Source of the DNA: Undibacterium sp.
Lineage (GTDB): Bacteria; Pseudomonadota; Gammaproteobacteria; Burkholderiales; Burkholderiaceae
NCBI GenBank assembly: GCA_014376575.1
Contig: JACMRF010000003.1
Span: forward strand, 1-27,019
Length of the DNA stretch: 27,019 nt
Direction: 5' to 3'
The notes under the pieces were generated by a model. The model was not told the DNA's origin, searched no databases, and was given only the letters and a program-made list of their open reading frames with translations. The position numbers were made by a program, and so were the translations under genes. Below are positions 1 through 9,304 of the stretch, piece by piece (positions within the stretch are counted from its first letter, which is position 1; the number at the start of each line of letters is the position of its first letter).

Positions 1-2
1 AG

Positions 3-233
3 CTGTTAGGGATAGAACAGCCTGAGCAACTGATCGGACGCGACCCTTACCGAATGTATGACGATTCGTGCCGACTGACTAAAATCCGACACGATCCCTG
101 CGTCTACGATGTTTTTATTTCGGCGGTGCGCTTCATGGAAGGCGCGCCAGCATTGCCCTGGTGGCACTACACCAGTGAACGCAAGAGGTATCTACTGACT
201 TCTCATGCTGCAACAAAGACTGAGGTAAAATAA
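3..233 (+). CDS. Cdd1-like helix-hairpin-helix protein, 3' end only
   Basis: An open frame enters from the left edge and ends at TAA 231-233, giving 76 residues of a C-terminus. The order Cys-Arg-Leu-Thr, then HDPCVYDVF, then PWWHYTSERK matches my memory of the 'pathogenicity locus' Cdd1 family, small single-domain helix-hairpin-helix proteins often annotated as mitomycin-resistance related. Their biochemical role is not established. The start and the helix-hairpin-helix part lie outside the window. The gene ends about 100 bases before the iscR promoter, so it is probably a separate transcription unit. The family call rests on recognition of these motifs only. Confidence 0.75.
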   Translation: MLGIEQPEQLIGRDPYRMYDDSCRLTKIRHDPCVYDVFISAVRFMEGAPALPWWHYTSERKRYLLTSHAATKTEVK

Positions 234-331
234 TTCTCGGCTGCAACTTTAGCGCTGAATAAAACATTACTTGTCAATTACAGTCAAATCCCATTCGCAT
301 CAGGTTTGCAAATACCAAAATCAAGCCGCTC

Positions 332-360
332 CTGACAACATTACTCAAGTTTGCTATACT
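332..360 (+). promoter_or_regulatory. sigma70-type promoter of the isc operon
   Basis: CTGACA (332-337) and TATACT (355-360) are separated by 17 bases, close to the sigma70 consensus. The -10 box lies inside the IscR-like operator, the arrangement expected for IscR autorepression. Transcription would start near 367 and leave a leader of about 65 bases before the iscR ATG. Confidence 0.75.
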
Positions 361-367
361 TGAGTAA
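341..367. repeat. perfect 9-bp inverted repeat at the isc promoter
   Basis: TTACTCAAG (341-349) is the exact reverse complement of CTTGAGTAA (359-367), with a 9-base spacer that contains the start of the -10 box. Its right arm coincides with the left half of the IscR-like operator, so a second half-site lies directly upstream of it. Confidence 0.7.
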
Positions 368-380
368 ATCGCTCGGGATT
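356..380 (+). promoter_or_regulatory. IscR type 1-like operator
   Basis: The 25 bases beginning ATACTTGAGTAAATCGCTCG fit the E. coli type 1 IscR pattern (ATA, pyrimidines, GA-T, AT-rich centre, TC, purines) with a few deviations. The site overlaps the -10 box. By the E. coli model, [2Fe-2S]-IscR binding here would repress the operon when clusters are plentiful. The match is by eye. Confidence 0.7.
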
Positions 381-431
381 AGAACCTCTACTCTCATGCT
401 TTTGGATTTTACTGTGTGGAGTGCTTCGCTT

Positions 432-914
432 ATGCGACTGACAACCAAAGGCCGTTTTGCTGTAACGGCAATGATAGACTTAGCTTTACGCCAAGATAAA
501 GGACCCGTGACACTGGCTGGCATCAGCCAACGTCAGGATATTTCCTTGTCCTATTTAGAGCAACTTTTTGGCAAGTTGCGTCGCCACGAGATCGTCGAAT
601 CGGTACGCGGTCCTGGCGGTGGCTACAACCTTGCACGTAAAGCGCAAAATGTAACTGTCGCTGATATCGTTATCGCGGTCGATGAAGAACTGGACGCCAC
701 GCAATGCGGCGGCAAAGGCAATTGCCATGGCAGCAGTAACGAGAACGGCATTCATTGCATGACCCACGATTTATGGGCTAATTTAAACGCAAAAATGGTT
801 GACTATCTTGATTCCGTCTCTTTACAAGATTTGGTCAACCAACAAAAACAGAAAACCTCGGATAAACATGTCGTCGTCATGCATCACTCGCATGCCGGCA
901 ATACCGCATCTTGA
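432..914 (+). CDS. iscR: IscR, Fe-S cluster-sensing Rrf2 regulator
   Basis: This is the autorepressor of the ISC operon, a cytoplasmic winged-helix protein that carries a [2Fe-2S] cluster when clusters are abundant. The ATG at 432 gives MRLTTKGRFAVTAMIDLA, the usual Rrf2 N-terminus, with GGAG at 418-421 upstream. The longer frame from TTG 351 would start inside the promoter and is not used. The product is 160 residues. The recognition-helix region ISLSYLEQLFGKLR (about 37-50) is conserved. Expected ligands are C92, C98, C109 and H112. E. coli has C92, C98, C104 and H107, so five residues are inserted before the third cysteine. The C-terminal tail is His/Met-rich (HVVVMHHSH). It is the first gene of the operon and is followed 19 bases later by iscS. 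Confidence 0.96.
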   Translation: MRLTTKGRFAVTAMIDLALRQDKGPVTLAGISQRQDISLSYLEQLFGKLRRHEIVESVRGPGGGYNLARKAQNVTVADIVIAVDEELDATQCGGKGNCHGSSNENGIHCMTHDLWANLNAKMVDYLDSVSLQDLVNQQKQKTSDKHVVVMHHSHAGNTAS

Positions 915-933
915 ACATTTGGAGTCTTGAACA

Positions 934-2187
934 ATGAACGCCCCCTTGGAAAAAAGCTTGCTGGACACATTAAAGTCACCGCATTTCCCTATTTATATGG
1001 ATTACTCGTCGACTACGCCAGTTGATCCACGTGTTGCCGATAAAATGATCCCGTTTTTACGCGCGCAGTACGGCAACCCTGCTTCACGTAGCCATATGTA
1101 TGGCTGGGATGCTGAAAAAGCAGTAGAAGAAGCGCGCGAACAGGTAGCTGCACTCGTCAACGCTGATTCACGTGAAATCATCTGGACTTCAGGCGCGACA
1201 GAAAGCAACAACCTGGCATTAAAAGGTGCTGCGCAGTTTTACAAATCCAAAGGCAAACACATCATTACGGTCAAAACCGAGCATAAAGCCGTGCTTGATA
1301 CTGTGCGTGAACTAGAACGGCAGGGCTTTGAGGCGACGTATCTGCAGCCGCAAGACAATGGACTGATTACGATAGAACAGCTGAAAGAAGCGATTCGTCC
1401 AGACACCATCCTGGTATCGGTGATGTGGGTTAATAATGAAATTGGCGTGATCCAACCTATCGACGAGATCGGTGAGCTATGCCGCGAAAAAGGTATCATT
1501 TTTCACTCCGATGCAGCACAGGCAACCGGCAAAGTTGAGATCGATTTAGAAAAAACTAAAGTTGACCTAGTCTCTTTTTGCGCTCACAAATCCTATGGTC
1601 CTAAAGGAATCGGTGCTTTATATGTTCGCCGCAAACCTCGCGTGCGCCTCGAAGCACAGATGCACGGCGGAGGGCACGAGCGCGGCTTGCGTTCAGGCAC
1701 ATTGCCACCACATCAAATCGCTGGCATGGGTGAAGCCTTTCGTATCGCAAAAGAAGAAATGGCAAGTGAACTGATCCACGTAAGAACGATGCGTGACCGT
1801 CTCGCCAACGGTTTGAAAGAAATCGAAGAGACCTATATCAACGGCGATATGGAACATCGCGTTCCACATAACCTTAATGTCAGTTTTAATTATGTGGAAG
1901 GCGAATCGCTGATTATGGCGATTAAAGATATTGCTGTGTCCTCCGGCTCAGCCTGTACTTCTGCCAGCCTGGAACCATCTTATGTACTGCGCGCCTTAGG
2001 TCGCAGCGACGAGTTGGCGCATAGCTCAATTCGTTTCACCATCGGGCGCTTCACGACTGAAGAAGATATTGATTTCACGATTAATTTACTCAAAACCAAA
2101 GTGGCAAAACTGCGCGAGTTGTCCCCACTTTGGGACATGTTTAAAGACGGCATAGATATCGCATCTATCCAATGGGCTGCACACTAA
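934..2187 (+). CDS. iscS: IscS cysteine desulfurase
   Basis: This PLP enzyme converts L-cysteine to alanine and hands the persulfide sulfur to IscU and other acceptors. The product is 417 residues, against 404 in E. coli, and the extra 13 residues are at the N-terminus. The PLP lysine is K219 in [12 protein letters not shown]. The mobile-loop catalytic cysteine is C341 in [15 protein letters not shown]. Both are offset by exactly 13 from E. coli K206 and C328. GGAG precedes the ATG by about ten bases. It sits in the standard place between iscR and iscU. Confidence 0.98.
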   Translation: MNAPLEKSLLDTLKSPHFPIYMDYSSTTPVDPRVADKMIPFLRAQYGNPASRSHMYGWDAEKAVEEAREQVAALVNADSREIIWTSGATESNNLALKGAAQFYKSKGKHIITVKTEHKAVLDTVRELERQGFEATYLQPQDNGLITIEQLKEAIRPDTILVSVMWVNNEIGVIQPIDEIGELCREKGIIFHSDAAQATGKVEIDLEKTKVDLVSFCAHKSYGPKGIGALYVRRKPRVRLEAQMHGGGHERGLRSGTLPPHQIAGMGEAFRIAKEEMASELIHVRTMRDRLANGLKEIEETYINGDMEHRVPHNLNVSFNYVEGESLIMAIKDIAVSSGSACTSASLEPSYVLRALGRSDELAHSSIRFTIGRFTTEEDIDFTINLLKTKVAKLRELSPLWDMFKDGIDIASIQWAAH

Positions 2188-2233
2188 CTCAATTGTTAAC
2201 ATAATTGCCAACATAATCGCAAGGAGCATCAAA

Positions 2234-2629
2234 ATGGCTTACTCAGAAAAAGTTTTAGATCACTACGAAAATCCACGCAATGTCGGCGCTTTCGACAAAG
2301 GTGATGACACTATTGGTACCGGCATGGTCGGCGCACCAGCCTGTGGCGACGTGATGAAATTGCAAATCAAGGTTGGTGCCGACGGTATTATCGAAGATGC
2401 CAAATTTAAGACGTACGGCTGCGGCTCTGCCATTGCATCGTCGTCTTTAGTGACCGAGTGGGTCAAAGGTAAAACTCTCGATCAAGCAATGTTGATCAAG
2501 AACACGCAAATTGCCGAAGAACTCGCTTTACCGCCAGTAAAAATTCACTGTTCAATTTTGGCAGAAGACGCCATTAAAGCGGCGGTGCTCGATTACAAAA
2601 CCAAGCATGCTGCCGAACTAAGCACTTAA
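2234..2629 (+). CDS. iscU: IscU Fe-S cluster assembly scaffold
   Basis: IscU is the scaffold on which the [2Fe-2S] cluster is built from IscS-derived sulfur and iron, before release by HscA/HscB. The product is 131 residues. The three cluster cysteines are C37, C63 and C106, and the conserved aspartate is D39, all at the same positions as in E. coli. The HscA-recognition motif LPPVK is at 99-103. A strong AAGGAG ribosome-binding site lies upstream of the ATG, consistent with the high output expected of the scaffold gene. Confidence 0.98.
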   Translation: MAYSEKVLDHYENPRNVGAFDKGDDTIGTGMVGAPACGDVMKLQIKVGADGIIEDAKFKTYGCGSAIASSSLVTEWVKGKTLDQAMLIKNTQIAEELALPPVKIHCSILAEDAIKAAVLDYKTKHAAELST

Positions 2630-2654
2630 TATTTAAAGACGTATTGGACTTGAG

Positions 2655-2978
2655 ATGACAATCACACTGACTGAAAAAGCAGCGAAGCATGTCACGCGTT
2701 ATATGGAACGCCGCGGCAAGGGTATAGGCCTGCGCTTTGGCGTTCGTACTACCGGATGTTCAGGTATGGCGTATAAATTGGAATATGTGGATGAAGTCGG
2801 TAGCGACGATCAGGTATTTGAATCACATGGCGTGAAGGTATTCGTCGATCCAAAAAGTTTGCCCTATATCGATGGTACAGAACTCGATTTTGCCCGTGAA
2901 GGACTGAACGAAGGATTTAAATTCTACAATCCTAATATGAAGGATGAATGCGGCTGTGGCGAAAGCTTTAGAATTTAG
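2655..2978 (+). CDS. iscA: IscA A-type Fe-S carrier
   Basis: IscA is an A-type carrier that binds iron or an Fe-S cluster and passes it to target apoproteins. The product is 107 residues with the diagnostic cysteines C35 (TTGCSGMAY) and C99/C101 (ECGCGESF), the same positions as E. coli IscA. The ATG has only a weak GAG-type ribosome-binding site. It follows iscU by 25 bases, and hscB starts 13 bases after its stop. Confidence 0.97.
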   Translation: MTITLTEKAAKHVTRYMERRGKGIGLRFGVRTTGCSGMAYKLEYVDEVGSDDQVFESHGVKVFVDPKSLPYIDGTELDFAREGLNEGFKFYNPNMKDECGCGESFRI

Positions 2979-2991
2979 AAGGCATTAGTAA

Positions 2992-3495
2992 ATGCAAAAT
3001 CATTTTGAGTTATTCCAACTGCAGCAACGATTTAGTTTAAATCAAGCGCAGTTGGATACCGCTTATCGCGAGGTGCAATCCAAAGTTCACCCAGATAAAT
3101 TTGTACAAGCCAGCGATGCTGAAAAACGCGTTGCGATGCAATGGTCTACTCGTGCCAACGAGGCCTATCAAACTTTAAAAAAACCGCTGAAACGTGCAAC
3201 TTATCTATGTGAATTGCATGGCGTTGATCTGGAAACAGAATCCAATACCAGTATGCCGGCTGCGTTTTTGATGCAGCAAATGGAGTGGCGCGAAGCTTTT
3301 GACGATGCGAGGCAGACTAAAGATATGGCGGCGATGGCTGGATTAGAAACTCAATTGCGCAAAGAACTCAATGCCCACATGAACGAAGTGGGTGTTAGCC
3401 TGGATCTAGGTGATTTTGCGCGGGCGGCACAACAAATCCGCGCCTGTATGTTTCTTGAGAAATTCACGGCCGACATCATCGCGTCGGAAGAGTAA
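2992..3495 (+). CDS. hscB: HscB J-type co-chaperone
   Basis: HscB is the J-protein that delivers IscU to HscA and stimulates its ATPase. The product is 167 residues (E. coli 171). The J-domain covers about residues 1-75, with the HPD motif at 33-35 (KVHPDKF). The C-terminal half is the helical IscU-binding domain. AAGG lies upstream of the ATG. The position between iscA and hscA is the standard one. Confidence 0.96.
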   Translation: MQNHFELFQLQQRFSLNQAQLDTAYREVQSKVHPDKFVQASDAEKRVAMQWSTRANEAYQTLKKPLKRATYLCELHGVDLETESNTSMPAAFLMQQMEWREAFDDARQTKDMAAMAGLETQLRKELNAHMNEVGVSLDLGDFARAAQQIRACMFLEKFTADIIASEE

Positions 3496-3568
3496 GTTCG
3501 AACAACCAAGCAAAAGGTACTATTTTTTTGCATATTAGCGATGGCCCTCCATCCACAACAGACCCATC

Positions 3569-5434
3569 ATGGCATTACTGCAAATTTCCGAACCTGGCAT
3601 GTCCACCGCACCGCATCAGCATAGACTAGCGATAGGTATTGATCTTGGCACGACAAATTCACTGGTAGCAACAGTACGCAATAGCATTCCCGAGGTTCTT
3701 AATGACGAAGAAGGCCGCGCGTTGCTGCCCTCTATCGTGCGCTATCTTTCTAATGGTCATGCGCATATCGGTTATAAGGCGCAGGCAGAACAGACGAACG
3801 ACCCAAAGAACACCATTCTTTCCGTTAAGCGTTTTATGGGAAGAGGATTAAAAGATATCGCTCATGCTGAAAATCTCCCCTATGATTTTCACGATGAGCC
3901 TGGAATGGTGCAGTTAAAAACGATCGCAGGCATGAAAAGCCCAGTTGAAATCTCGGCGCAAATATTAGCGACCTTACGTCAACAAGCGGAAGACGCGCTT
4001 GGTGATGATCTTGTCGGCGCAGTCATTACTGTACCGGCCTATTTCGACGATGCACAAAGACAAGCGACTAAAGATGCCGCGAAATTAGCGGGGATAAATG
4101 TCCTCCGCCTATTAAATGAACCAACTGCTGCGGCCATCGCCTACGGTTTGGACAACGCATCGGAAGGCATCTACGCAGTCTTTGACCTCGGCGGTGGCAC
4201 TTTTGACATCTCTATTCTTAAAATGAGTAAAGGTGTTTTTGAGGTCATGTCAACTGGTGGTGACTCCGCACTTGGAGGTGATGATTTTGACCACAGACTT
4301 TTTTGCTGGATTTTGCAGGAAGCGAAATTGGCGCCATTAACAGACGAAGATACACGTCTGTTAATGATAAAAGCACGGGAGGCAAAAGAGACGTTGTCTA
4401 CAAAAACATCAACCTTTATTGATGCCAAACTCAATTCAGGTGAAAGCGTACACCTGCAAGTGAGCACAAGCATCTTTTCAGAGATCACGCAAAATTTGGT
4501 GCTCAAGACGATAACGCCCTGCCGCAAGGCATTGCGCGATGCTGATCTTTCCGCAGACGAGATCGATGGCGTCGTGCTGGTTGGCGGCGCCACACGCATG
4601 CCGCACGTGCGTAAGGCCGTGAGTGAATTTTTCCAGACAACGCCGCTGGCCAATATTGACCCAGACAAAGTTGTCGCTCTTGGTGCTGCGCTACAGGCCA
4701 ATCTGCTTGCTGGCAATCGTGCGCAGGGTGACGATTGGTTATTACTTGACGTCATTCCGCTTTCTCTTGGTGTTGAAACCATGGGCGGCCTAGCTGAAAA
4801 GGTTATTCCGCGAAACTCAACTATTCCTTGTGCGCGAGCGCAAGAGTTCACGACTTTTAAAGACGGACAAACCGCGCTGGCCATTCATGTCGTACAAGGT
4901 GAACGTGAACTAGTCAGTGATTGCCGCTCATTGGCACGGTTTGAATTACGCGGTATCCCACCGATGGCGGCAGGCGCAGCGCGCATCCGTATTACTTATC
5001 AAGTCGACGCAGATGGTTTGTTATCGGTGTCTGCACGCGAGCTACGCTCGGGCGTTGAAACATCAATTACGGTGAAGCCGTCTTATGGATTGGCCGATGA
5101 TGACATTACACGCATGCTACAAGATTCTTTTAGTTCTGCCGAATCAGATATGCAGCAGCGCGCATTAAAAGAAGAGCAAGTGGAGGCGGAACGCATCTTG
5201 CTCGCGACACAATCCGCACTCAACGATGACGCGCAATTACTCTCCAACAATGAGCAAGACGCCATTGTAAAATTAATGGACGATGTACGGCGATTCGCAC
5301 AAGAAACTGATCAAGATGTTTTAAAGAACGCGATTACTGCATTAGCAGACGGTACCGAAGAATTTGCGGCCAGACGCATGGATAAAAGTGTTCGTACTGC
5401 TTTAACCGGCAAAAAATTGAACGACATAGCTTAA
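3569..5434 (+). CDS. hscA: HscA Hsp70-class Fe-S chaperone
   Basis: HscA is the specialised Hsp70 that binds the LPPVK motif of IscU and drives cluster transfer with ATP. The product is 621 residues (E. coli 616). The N-terminus [10 protein letters not shown] is the conserved HscA start, which favours 3569 over the internal ATG at 3599 although no strong ribosome-binding site is visible. ATPase motifs are GIDLGTTNS at 23-31 and DLGGGTFD at 206-213. The substrate-binding domain begins near residue 400. No lesion is seen. Confidence 0.97.
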   Translation: MALLQISEPGMSTAPHQHRLAIGIDLGTTNSLVATVRNSIPEVLNDEEGRALLPSIVRYLSNGHAHIGYKAQAEQTNDPKNTILSVKRFMGRGLKDIAHAENLPYDFHDEPGMVQLKTIAGMKSPVEISAQILATLRQQAEDALGDDLVGAVITVPAYFDDAQRQATKDAAKLAGINVLRLLNEPTAAAIAYGLDNASEGIYAVFDLGGGTFDISILKMSKGVFEVMSTGGDSALGGDDFDHRLFCWILQEAKLAPLTDEDTRLLMIKAREAKETLSTKTSTFIDAKLNSGESVHLQVSTSIFSEITQNLVLKTITPCRKALRDADLSADEIDGVVLVGGATRMPHVRKAVSEFFQTTPLANIDPDKVVALGAALQANLLAGNRAQGDDWLLLDVIPLSLGVETMGGLAEKVIPRNSTIPCARAQEFTTFKDGQTALAIHVVQGERELVSDCRSLARFELRGIPPMAAGAARIRITYQVDADGLLSVSARELRSGVETSITVKPSYGLADDDITRMLQDSFSSAESDMQQRALKEEQVEAERILLATQSALNDDAQLLSNNEQDAIVKLMDDVRRFAQETDQDVLKNAITALADGTEEFAARRMDKSVRTALTGKKLNDIA

Positions 5435-5453
5435 ATTTAATCGAGATTTCTAT

Positions 5454-5792
5454 ATGCCACAAATTACTGTTTTACCCCACGCTGAACTTTGCCCTGAAGG
5501 GGCGATAATCGAGGTTCCTGAAGGAAAATCGCTATGCGAAGCCTTGGTTGAAAGTGATGTTGAAATCGAACACGCATGTGAAATGTCATGCGCCTGCACC
5601 ACATGCCACGTAGTCATACGCGAAGGTTTCAAGTCCTTGAATGAATCAAGTGATGACGAAGAAGATTTGCTCGATGCCGCTTGGGGACTGGAAGCAAACT
5701 CGCGCTTGTCATGTCAAGTCAAACTCGGGAAAGAAAACATTACAATAGAAATTCCTAAATACACGATCAATCACGCCCGCGAAAATCATTAA
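5454..5792 (+). CDS. fdx: ISC-type [2Fe-2S] ferredoxin
   Basis: This is the adrenodoxin-type ferredoxin of the ISC system, thought to supply electrons for cluster assembly. The product is 112 residues. Cluster ligands are C42, C48, C51 and C87, in HACEMSCACTTCH and SRLSCQ. C46 is a further cysteine also present in E. coli Fdx. The gene follows hscA by 19 bases, with GAGA upstream of the ATG, and is followed by the damaged iscX. Confidence 0.97.
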   Translation: MPQITVLPHAELCPEGAIIEVPEGKSLCEALVESDVEIEHACEMSCACTTCHVVIREGFKSLNESSDDEEDLLDAAWGLEANSRLSCQVKLGKENITIEIPKYTINHARENH

Positions 5793-5835
5793 TTAACACT
5801 CAGCAAAATCCCACTGGAAATTTGATACGTCAGCG

Positions 5836-6030
5836 ATGAAATGGACAGACACCGCACGCATCGCTGAAGAGCCGTACGACAAATTTCCAGAGATAGATCC
5901 ATTGACTATGCGATTTACTGATCTACATAATTGGGTAATAGACTTGCCTGAATTTGATGATGCCCCTCATCACGGTGGCGAAAAAATTCTTGAAGCAATA
6001 TAAATGGCGTGGATCGAGGAAGCCAAATAA
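5836..6030 (+). pseudogene. iscX: iscX (yfhJ) with in-frame premature stop
   Basis: IscX is a small acidic protein that binds IscS and modulates desulfurase activity, and is normally the last isc gene. The frame from ATG 5836 opens MKWTDTARIAEE and carries RFTDLHNW and the acidic FDDAPHHGGEKILEAI, all recognisable IscX. TAA at 6001-6003 stops it at 55 residues. The same frame then continues MAWIEEAK to TAA 6028-6030, which aligns with the E. coli ending LVWLDEAE. One substitution, for example CAA to TAA, explains the stop. EEPYD replaces the usual EALYD, putting a proline in an early helix, so decay may have begun there too. A functional truncated IscX or a sequencing error remain possible. 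Confidence 0.8.
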
Positions 6031-6235
6031 GCTCGCTATCTTGCCGAAAGACAAAAAATCTTTTACCATTCCTGCAATTGATCAGCTTAAGTTTTTTATC
6101 TATATTTCTCGACAACTGACAGCGACATAAAAATTTCTCAACAAATTAAATTGCGACGATCTAATCTGGATCGTTGATGATGTAAGCTATTTATCGTTGA
6201 GATCCGCCCAGGAAGTGATGGACAAGGATATTGCA

Positions 6236-7825
6236 ATGCAGTTTCGACATCTCTCATCAAAAATACATCATCGAATTACCTTACGATTAGCCATCATTCT
6301 TGCAGTTACCTTTGGCCTAGTTGTACCCTCGGCACTACTCGTTCCCTACCATTTACGCACGATAGAAACTGCAGCCAGAGTCAAGGTTGCTGCCGATCAC
6401 AAACGTCTCACAGAAATACTCTCCGTCATTTTAAGCGAACCACTTTGGCAAATCACTCCTGACATTGCCAACATCTCAAGCGAGGTTGTGTATTCAGATC
6501 CTCGTGTCGCCAAAATTGACGTCATTACTTTACCGGATCGTAAGTCCTTCATTACCAACGATGTGAGAATGCCGTCTCAAAAGGGGCCATTTAGTAGCCT
6601 CTCGCAAGCAATCAAACATGGAGAACAAACCATCGGTGAAGTTCGCCTGACCTTGGCAGAGGACATATTAAGAGAAGATCTCGCTGCCGACTTCAGGCGC
6701 TATGTCAGTACAGCCGTATTGTCATTGATACTTGCCATTTCTTTTATTCTCATGGTCTTACAATGGCGCTTGGTGCAGCCGATTAAACTGCTGATGAGTG
6801 AGTCGGACCGTCTGTCCAATGGGCAGCTGAACGAACCCATCGCCCTTAACCGAAAGGATGAACTCGGTCATTTAGCAATTAGCCTTGAAGCGACACGACA
6901 AGCGTTACGGCGCTCGTTTCATGAATTGGAAGTCAAGAATCATCAACTACAGGAATATTCAGACTCACTAGAATCCAAGGTCAGGCAACGCACGCAGGAA
7001 CTCGAAAATGCGCTCGTCAATGTGAATAGTGCTCAAAATGAATTAGCCAGAGTAGAACGTATGGCGGCATTAGGCTCAATGGTTGCCGGTGTGGCACATG
7101 AGTTAAATACCCCATTAGGCAATTGCTTGTTGGTTGCCAGTACGCTGGAAGACGAGACTCGGTATTTGGTTCGCATGCTGACAGAAGGAACAATGCGCAA
7201 ATCCGACCTCACCCGGTACACCGAAACGGCAACAGGATCTACCAAACTATTACTTCGCGGACTACAGCAATCAGCACGGCTGGTCGGAGATTTCAAGCAG
7301 GTGGCAGTTGACCAGTCTAGTGCACAACGTCGTGAATTTGGCTTGCTTATTATGCTTCAGGAGTTGGCTGCCCTGCTCCACTCCAGCCTGCGCAAAACAC
7401 CGTTTACACTTGAACTTGATATTCCTGCTGACATTAAACTTAATAGCTATCCAGGGCCACTCGGGCAAGTGTTTACCAACCTCGTTAACAACGCGGTCGC
7501 ACATGGTTTGGATGGATTAATTGACGGGCACATGCGTTGTCATGCACAAAAACAGGGGGATCATGTCCTGATCGTTTTTGAGGATAATGGTAAAGGTATT
7601 GCGCCAGAAATCATCAACCGTATTTTCGAACCTTTTTTCACAACAAAGTTTGGTCAAGGCGGTAGTGGCTTAGGTCTTAGCATCACGTTTAATCTCATTA
7701 CCAACGTTTTGGGAGGTGAAATTCGCGCCACCAGTACCATTGGGCATGGTTCTCGATTTGACATCAGCATCCCATTAACTGCACCTGGCAATCCTGATTT
7801 AGACAACTTGCTGCTAAGTAATTAG
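6236..7825 (+). CDS. orphan membrane sensor histidine kinase (HAMP)
   Basis: This is an inner-membrane two-component sensor kinase with unknown signal. I prefer ATG 6236, which has AAGGA seven bases upstream and gives 529 residues. ATG 6218 and TTG 6197 are alternatives. From 6236, TM1 is about residues 17-37, a periplasmic region runs 38-156, and TM2 is about 157-177. HAMP covers about 178-230 (WRLVQPIKLLM), then a coiled coil to about 275. The phosphoacceptor is H288 in GVAHELNTPLG. The ATPase domain has FTNLVNNAVAHG, DNGKGI and GSGLGLS. No response regulator gene lies in the window, so its partner must be elsewhere. It begins about 200 bases after iscX, and a link to Fe-S metabolism is not shown. 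Confidence 0.9.
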   Translation: MQFRHLSSKIHHRITLRLAIILAVTFGLVVPSALLVPYHLRTIETAARVKVAADHKRLTEILSVILSEPLWQITPDIANISSEVVYSDPRVAKIDVITLPDRKSFITNDVRMPSQKGPFSSLSQAIKHGEQTIGEVRLTLAEDILREDLAADFRRYVSTAVLSLILAISFILMVLQWRLVQPIKLLMSESDRLSNGQLNEPIALNRKDELGHLAISLEATRQALRRSFHELEVKNHQLQEYSDSLESKVRQRTQELENALVNVNSAQNELARVERMAALGSMVAGVAHELNTPLGNCLLVASTLEDETRYLVRMLTEGTMRKSDLTRYTETATGSTKLLLRGLQQSARLVGDFKQVAVDQSSAQRREFGLLIMLQELAALLHSSLRKTPFTLELDIPADIKLNSYPGPLGQVFTNLVNNAVAHGLDGLIDGHMRCHAQKQGDHVLIVFEDNGKGIAPEIINRIFEPFFTTKFGQGGSGLGLSITFNLITNVLGGEIRATSTIGHGSRFDISIPLTAPGNPDLDNLLLSN

Positions 7826-7838
7826 GCCGCAAATTAAG

Positions 7839-7917
7839 ATACTCCCACCAGTATTAATGCAAGACGCAGTATTGACCAGCGCATTTGAACTAAATTAACT
7901 AGTTTTTAAGGGAGTAT
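7839..7917. repeat. 8-bp inverted repeat upstream of thyA
   Basis: ATACTCCC (7839-7846) is matched exactly by GGGAGTAT (7910-7917), with 63 bases between. It lies between the kinase stop and thyA. It has no T-run, so it is not a classical terminator. It may be chance or a weak operator pair. Confidence 0.25.
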
Positions 7918-7990
7918 ATTCAGCCCTATCGTACAATGCCCTCCATGACACGTAATCCGTTACAATGTCGCAAAAATTCTATGACACGCT

Positions 7991-8785
7991 ATGCAACAAT
8001 ATCTCGACTTCATGCGCCATGTACAACAACATGGCATAAAAAAAACTGACCGCACGGGCACCGGTACTATCTCGGTATTCGCGCATCAAATGCGCTTCGA
8101 TCTGAGCACGGGCTTTCCCTTGCTGACGACAAAAAAACTGCATCTTAAATCCATTATTCATGAACTCATTTGGTTTCTTGCCGGTTCAACCAACATCCAA
8201 TATCTCAAAGAAAACGGTGTGTCGATTTGGGACGATTGGGCAGATGAAAATGGAGACTTAGGCCCTGTCTATGGTTCGCAATGGCGTAGTTGGCCGCTAC
8301 CAAATGGCGGGCATGTAGATCAGATCGCGCAAGTTATTGAGCAAATCAAAGTCAATCCTGATTCACGCAGGTTGATCGTGTCTGCCTGGAATGTTGCGGA
8401 CATTCCTCATATGAAATTACCACCATGCCACGCATTATTTCAGTTTTATGTAGCCGATGGAAAACTCTCTTGCCAACTCTATCAACGTAGCGCCGATATT
8501 TTTCTCGGTGTGCCATTTAATATTGCGTCCTATGCACTTTTGACGCATATGGTGGCGCAACAAACAGGGCTTGATGTAGGAGAATTTATTTGGACTGGTG
8601 GCGATTGCCACCTGTATTCAAATCACCTCAATCAAGTCGAGGAACAACTAGCCAGAAGCACCTTTGCATTGCCCAAATTAGTCATCAAGCGCAAGCCAGA
8701 TTCTATTTTCGATTATCAATTTAACGATTTTGAGATTGTCGATTATCAGTTTCATCCGCACATTAAAGCACCAATAGCGGTCTAA
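7991..8785 (+). CDS. thyA: thymidylate synthase
   Basis: ThyA methylates dUMP to dTMP using methylenetetrahydrofolate, producing dihydrofolate in the cytoplasm. The product is 264 residues, identical in length to E. coli ThyA. The catalytic cysteine is C146 in [12 protein letters not shown]. The phosphate-binding arginines are R21 (DRTGTGT) and the SRR pair at 125-127. The C-terminus ends in the typical IAV. No strong ribosome-binding site precedes the ATG. It is directly followed by folA, which recycles the dihydrofolate made here. Confidence 0.98.
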   Translation: MQQYLDFMRHVQQHGIKKTDRTGTGTISVFAHQMRFDLSTGFPLLTTKKLHLKSIIHELIWFLAGSTNIQYLKENGVSIWDDWADENGDLGPVYGSQWRSWPLPNGGHVDQIAQVIEQIKVNPDSRRLIVSAWNVADIPHMKLPPCHALFQFYVADGKLSCQLYQRSADIFLGVPFNIASYALLTHMVAQQTGLDVGEFIWTGGDCHLYSNHLNQVEEQLARSTFALPKLVIKRKPDSIFDYQFNDFEIVDYQFHPHIKAPIAV

Positions 8786-8799
8786 GGGAGTACTTCATC

Positions 8800-9303
8800 A
8801 TGACGTCATCTTTAACGATTATTGTTGCTACAGACAAGCAAGGCGGCATAGGCATCAATAACAAATTGCCATGGCATTTAACTGAGGATCTGGCACATTT
8901 CAAGCGAACGACGACTGGCAAAACGATCATTATGGGACGCAAAACCTTTGATTCCATAGGAAGAGCTTTACCGAATAGACGCAATATTGTGATCACTCAC
9001 AATCAACATTGGCAGCATGAAGGTGTTGAATCTGCACCTTCCTTGCACGCGGCGCAAGCCTTACTCAAGGGAGAGCCCGCATTCATCATTGGCGGCGCGC
9101 AGATTTACGAACAGGCGTTACCGCTGGCAGATCAGTTAATAGTGACAGAAATACAGCAAGATTTTATTTGTGATGCATTTTTTCCAAAAATAGATTCCCA
9201 ACTGTGGGAAGAAATTGCCAGAGAAAATCATCACTCAGAAACAAGCAAATTAAATTACGCGCTTGTTACGTATCAATCAATTAATAGAAAAGATAGGAAA
9301 TAA
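8800..9303 (+). CDS. folA: dihydrofolate reductase
   Basis: FolA reduces dihydrofolate to tetrahydrofolate with NADPH and is the trimethoprim target. The product is 167 residues. The N-terminal core LTIIVATDKQGGIGINNKLP is typical. The active-site acid is D30 in PWHLTEDLAHFK, and the NADPH-binding segments are IIMGRKTF and FIIGGAQIY. GGGAG lies 12-16 bases before the ATG. It follows thyA by 14 bases and is clearly co-transcribed with it. Confidence 0.97.
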   Translation: MTSSLTIIVATDKQGGIGINNKLPWHLTEDLAHFKRTTTGKTIIMGRKTFDSIGRALPNRRNIVITHNQHWQHEGVESAPSLHAAQALLKGEPAFIIGGAQIYEQALPLADQLIVTEIQQDFICDAFFPKIDSQLWEEIARENHHSETSKLNYALVTYQSINRKDRK

Positions 9304-9304
9304 C

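Noticed and set aside
6047..6063. Terminator after iscX (AAAGA/TCTTT)
   Set aside because: A 5-bp A/T-rich stem without GC pairs at its base is too weak to stop transcription reliably.
6132..6235. Receiver-like words (IWIVDDVSYLSLRSAQEVM) in the open frame upstream of the histidine kinase
   Set aside because: Only about 20 residues resemble the start of a receiver domain. No phosphorylation site or rest of the domain follows, and no start codon precedes it. Probably chance.
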